From GCA-2706205 sp964215955 (GTDB lineage Bacteria; Bdellovibrionota; Bacteriovoracia; Bacteriovoracales; Bacteriovoracaceae): a DNA stretch of 64,000 bases. Below, piece after piece: positions 62,076-64,000 of the stretch (position 1 is the stretch's first letter; every line of letters starts with the position of its first letter). Position numbers and translations under genes: made by a program. The DNA lies in the NCBI GenBank assembly GCA_964215955.1, contig CAXPDR010000003.1:1-64000 (forward strand). Direction: 5' to 3'. The notes under the pieces are model-generated. The model was not told where the DNA came from. It did no database searches and saw only the letters and a program-made list of their open reading frames with translations.

Positions 62076-62822
62076 TTAATTTCTGTTCAAGCACGCTTTA
62101 ATCGCTTGTTTAAGCTTTTGATTACGAGATATTAAAGTCCCTGCATTAGTATTACCCCAAGTTCCGCAGCCACCGTGGGTATGAATACCAATGATTTCGT
62201 TTGTACTTTGGAGAATAAGGGAAGATCCTGAATTTCCACCCATTGTGTCTACTGTGTACGCAATTCTAGACTTTGAGCTTGCCCATCCTCCAAGTTTTTT
62301 GACTTTTCCTGTATGAGTTTGCTGGGCAAAATTTCTGATTGAGTCTTGTCCGTCTTTCCCATAACCACTGATTCTGATTGTTTTTCCTCTCACTTTGGAA
62401 ATATTCAGATTCACAGAAAGGTGACCTTGAACTTCTCCTGGATACTTCCCAGTTATTGGGTTTTTCTTTAGTTCAAAGACTGCCCAGTCATCACCTTCAC
62501 CATTCTCCTGCCATACTAGAGTTTCTTTGTTTAAATAATAAATATCCCTTGGATTTGCTGGTTGAGGCTTTGTTTCAATTGATTCTGGAACATTAAAAGA
62601 AACTTTGGAAAGTGCTCCAACACAGTGACCTGCTGAAATGGCACATTTATCACTAATCATAGTGGCAGTACAGCCATAGGTTCCTGAAAGTTTTGAAGCT
62701 CGCCCAATTTCATTCTCATAAGAAAGAACTCTATCGTCTTCTTCGCCACAAATAGATTTTTCACTTGAGAATGTTAGGGGAGTAAAAATGGCCAATCCTA
62801 GCCCTAGCAGCAGATGCTTCAT
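62076..62822 (-). CDS. Exported trypsin/V8-like serine protease
   Basis: The protein has 248 residues; the signal peptide ends TFS at about 19. CAISAGHC (His66), GDDWAVFEL (Asp112) and MGGNSGSSL (Ser198) form the triad. The layout resembles V8/glutamyl-endopeptidase-like S1 proteases. RASKLSGTYGC may include the activation site. Five Cys. Secreted or periplasmic. It has its own unit; hdc follows 73 bp away on the same strand. Confidence 0.88.
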   Translation of the reverse strand: MKHLLLGLGLAIFTPLTFSSEKSICGEEDDRVLSYENEIGRASKLSGTYGCTATMISDKCAISAGHCVGALSKVSFNVPESIETKPQPANPRDIYYLNKETLVWQENGEGDDWAVFELKKNPITGKYPGEVQGHLSVNLNISKVRGKTIRISGYGKDGQDSIRNFAQQTHTGKVKKLGGWASSKSRIAYTVDTMGGNSGSSLILQSTNEIIGIHTHGGCGTWGNTNAGTLISRNQKLKQAIKACLNRN

Positions 62823-62895
62823 AAAAAAAATCCTTTTTATTTAATTTTAGGCCTTAGCCGTAAAATCTCCAAGAAAATAAAACTGGAGTAATTAG

Positions 62896-63270
62896 ATGGG
62901 TTTGATTAACATAGTTATAATGAATAAAATATTTTTTAAGATTATTCACTTTATTAAAATTATCTGGCGTTTAATCACCAGTGTTCCCTTCTTAACTCTA
63001 TCTTTTTTTGGAAATACAATAGTATTTTTGTTTGCTACTATTATTTGGTTTTTGGAAAAGGACGTTAATCCAAAAATTGCTAATTATATGGATGCCCTTT
63101 GGTGGAGTTTTTCTACGACATCAACAGTTGGGTATGGGGATATTGTTCCTGTTACAATTATAGGAAAGCTGTTTGGTATAGCTTTAATGCTCATTGGAGT
63201 TGCTATCTTCGCCATTTATACAGCTCTTTTTGCAAGAACAATTATTGATGACGAAAATTACATGGATTAA
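62896..63270 (+). CDS. Two-TM potassium channel subunit
   Basis: GGAG lies 7 nt before the ATG; 124 residues. TM1 about 28-52; a pore helix with the TVGYGD selectivity filter (77-82); TM2 about 88-112. The chain ends shortly after (IIDDENYMD), with no RCK/TrkA_N domain, so it is a minimal KcsA-like channel that may pair with regulators. The 3' end overlaps the convergent gene by 4 bp. Confidence 0.88.
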   Translation: MGLINIVIMNKIFFKIIHFIKIIWRLITSVPFLTLSFFGNTIVFLFATIIWFLEKDVNPKIANYMDALWWSFSTTSTVGYGDIVPVTIIGKLFGIALMLIGVAIFAIYTALFARTIIDDENYMD

Positions 63271-64000
63271 TCTTTTTTTCTTTTTAGAAGGAAAATAAGG
63301 CTGAGCCAAGTCACAAGGTTTGTAAGAAAATAAAAGGCACCAACGAGAATCCTATTTTTTTTACTCTGTAGAGATCCTTCTTTTATTTCAGTTGAATTAT
63401 TAATGATATTTTCAAATTCTTTTTTTATGATTTTTCCAAAACTCTTGTCTAAAATTTCATAATTTATTTCTAGATTGGCGTATCGACTAATGAAATTGTG
63501 ATTGTATGATCCGATTGTAATCCAGTGATTATCAATCATAGCAAGCTTTCCATGAATAATACTTTTGTCGTATTCATAAATCTTAATCCCATTAGATAAA
63601 TACCAGTTATAAAAATAATTCTCAATAATTCTAGTTACAGGATGATCAGACTTAGAACCGAAGATGAGATGAATATTGATATTTCTCTTTTTTGCCTTTT
63701 TAAGGGCATTTAAAAGCTTTTTACCGGGAATGAAATATGTGGCCAATAAATAAATTTCTGACTCAGACTTACTTATAGCACTAAGATAGCTTTTAAAAAT
63801 TTGTTTTTTATTTCTAGTCCAGTCATTTAAGTTGGTCTTTACCATTGAAACATTGGTTAAATCTACCTGAGGAGCTCGAAAAGAATTGAATAGTTTTTTA
63901 TGACTAGGAAAACTTTTTTTGTATAGGGGTAAGACTTTTAGAAAAGTATTATAGACCTCTTCTCCGCTGACAATACAGGCGTAATCTAGCCAAGGATAGT
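63267..64000 (-). CDS. Phospholipase D-family protein, C-terminal part (right edge)
   Basis: The frame is open from 63267 through the right edge; an internal ATG at 63845 is probably not the start. About 244 residues are visible. PWLDYACIVSGEEVYNTF is the linker after the first PLD domain. IIHGKLAMIDNHWITIGSYNHN is the second HKD motif (H-x-K-x4-D with GS-x-N). The C-terminus has a hydrophobic segment then KRKKD, possibly a membrane anchor. Cardiolipin synthase or a nuclease-type PLD is likely. The first HKD would be outside the window. Confidence 0.82.
   Translation of the reverse strand, partial: YPWLDYACIVSGEEVYNTFLKVLPLYKKSFPSHKKLFNSFRAPQVDLTNVSMVKTNLNDWTRNKKQIFKSYLSAISKSESEIYLLATYFIPGKKLLNALKKAKKRNINIHLIFGSKSDHPVTRIIENYFYNWYLSNGIKIYEYDKSIIHGKLAMIDNHWITIGSYNHNFISRYANLEINYEILDKSFGKIIKKEFENIINNSTEIKEGSLQSKKNRILVGAFYFLTNLVTWLSLIFLLKRKKD

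Overview
The window is AT-rich (about one third G+C by eye), gene-dense chromosomal DNA of a Gram-negative bacterium. It has Sec and Tat signal peptides, lipoboxes, a TolC/RND efflux pair, TonB-like and porin-like proteins. It also has many exported proteases, abundant two-component signalling, a TIGR02147-family regulator and a large share of unrecognised small exported proteins. Together these fit the predatory Bdellovibrionota, most likely the Bacteriovoracales (Bacteriovorax/Halobacteriovorax-like). That placement is inferred from gene content, not from a marker tree. No prophage, CRISPR array or intact insertion sequence was seen.

Layout. 0-8 kb: small exported proteins, an exported trypsin-like protease, a TonB-like protein, a cysteine-rich pentapeptide-repeat protein divergent from an XRE regulator, a vWA-like protein and mutY. 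8.3 kb: RNase P RNA on the minus strand. 8.7-13.2 kb: a TolC-like/RND efflux operon without an adaptor gene. 13-20 kb: coiled-coil proteins, aroB-aroA, an Hpt/response-regulator pair, DUF523 and a truncated globin. 20-27.7 kb: a transglutaminase-like exported protein, a HEAT-repeat protein, GNAT, a TPR lipoprotein, an ABC exporter, MscS and an alpha/beta hydrolase. 27.8-33 kb: a hybrid kinase, GNAT, a Tat-exported intradiol-dioxygenase-like lipoprotein and a PAS kinase.

33.5-42.1 kb is the accessory-looking part. It holds two abutting gene remnants, a class A beta-lactamase with an RSG motif, a frameshifted small gene, at least six small exported proteins, an S15/CocE-type hydrolase and a GNAT. 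These are interleaved with related noncoding repeats: two 193-bp copies, partial copies elsewhere, and an 85-bp pair upstream of two of the small genes. The block ends at a tRNA-Met(CAU) gene whose terminator and 3' end are duplicated inside it. This looks like a tRNA-anchored, repeat-punctuated array of secreted-protein genes and is the best candidate here for something undescribed.

42-64 kb: dapF-tlyA, apt, two more exported metalloproteases (HELGH and metzincin types), a divergent two-component pair, a LysR/TIGR02147 operon facing a YceI/pirin operon, a DUF3373 outer-membrane protein, and a histidine decarboxylase whose ribosome binding site lies inside a perfect hairpin. The end holds an exported trypsin-like protease, a two-TM potassium channel and a phospholipase D-family gene cut by the right edge.
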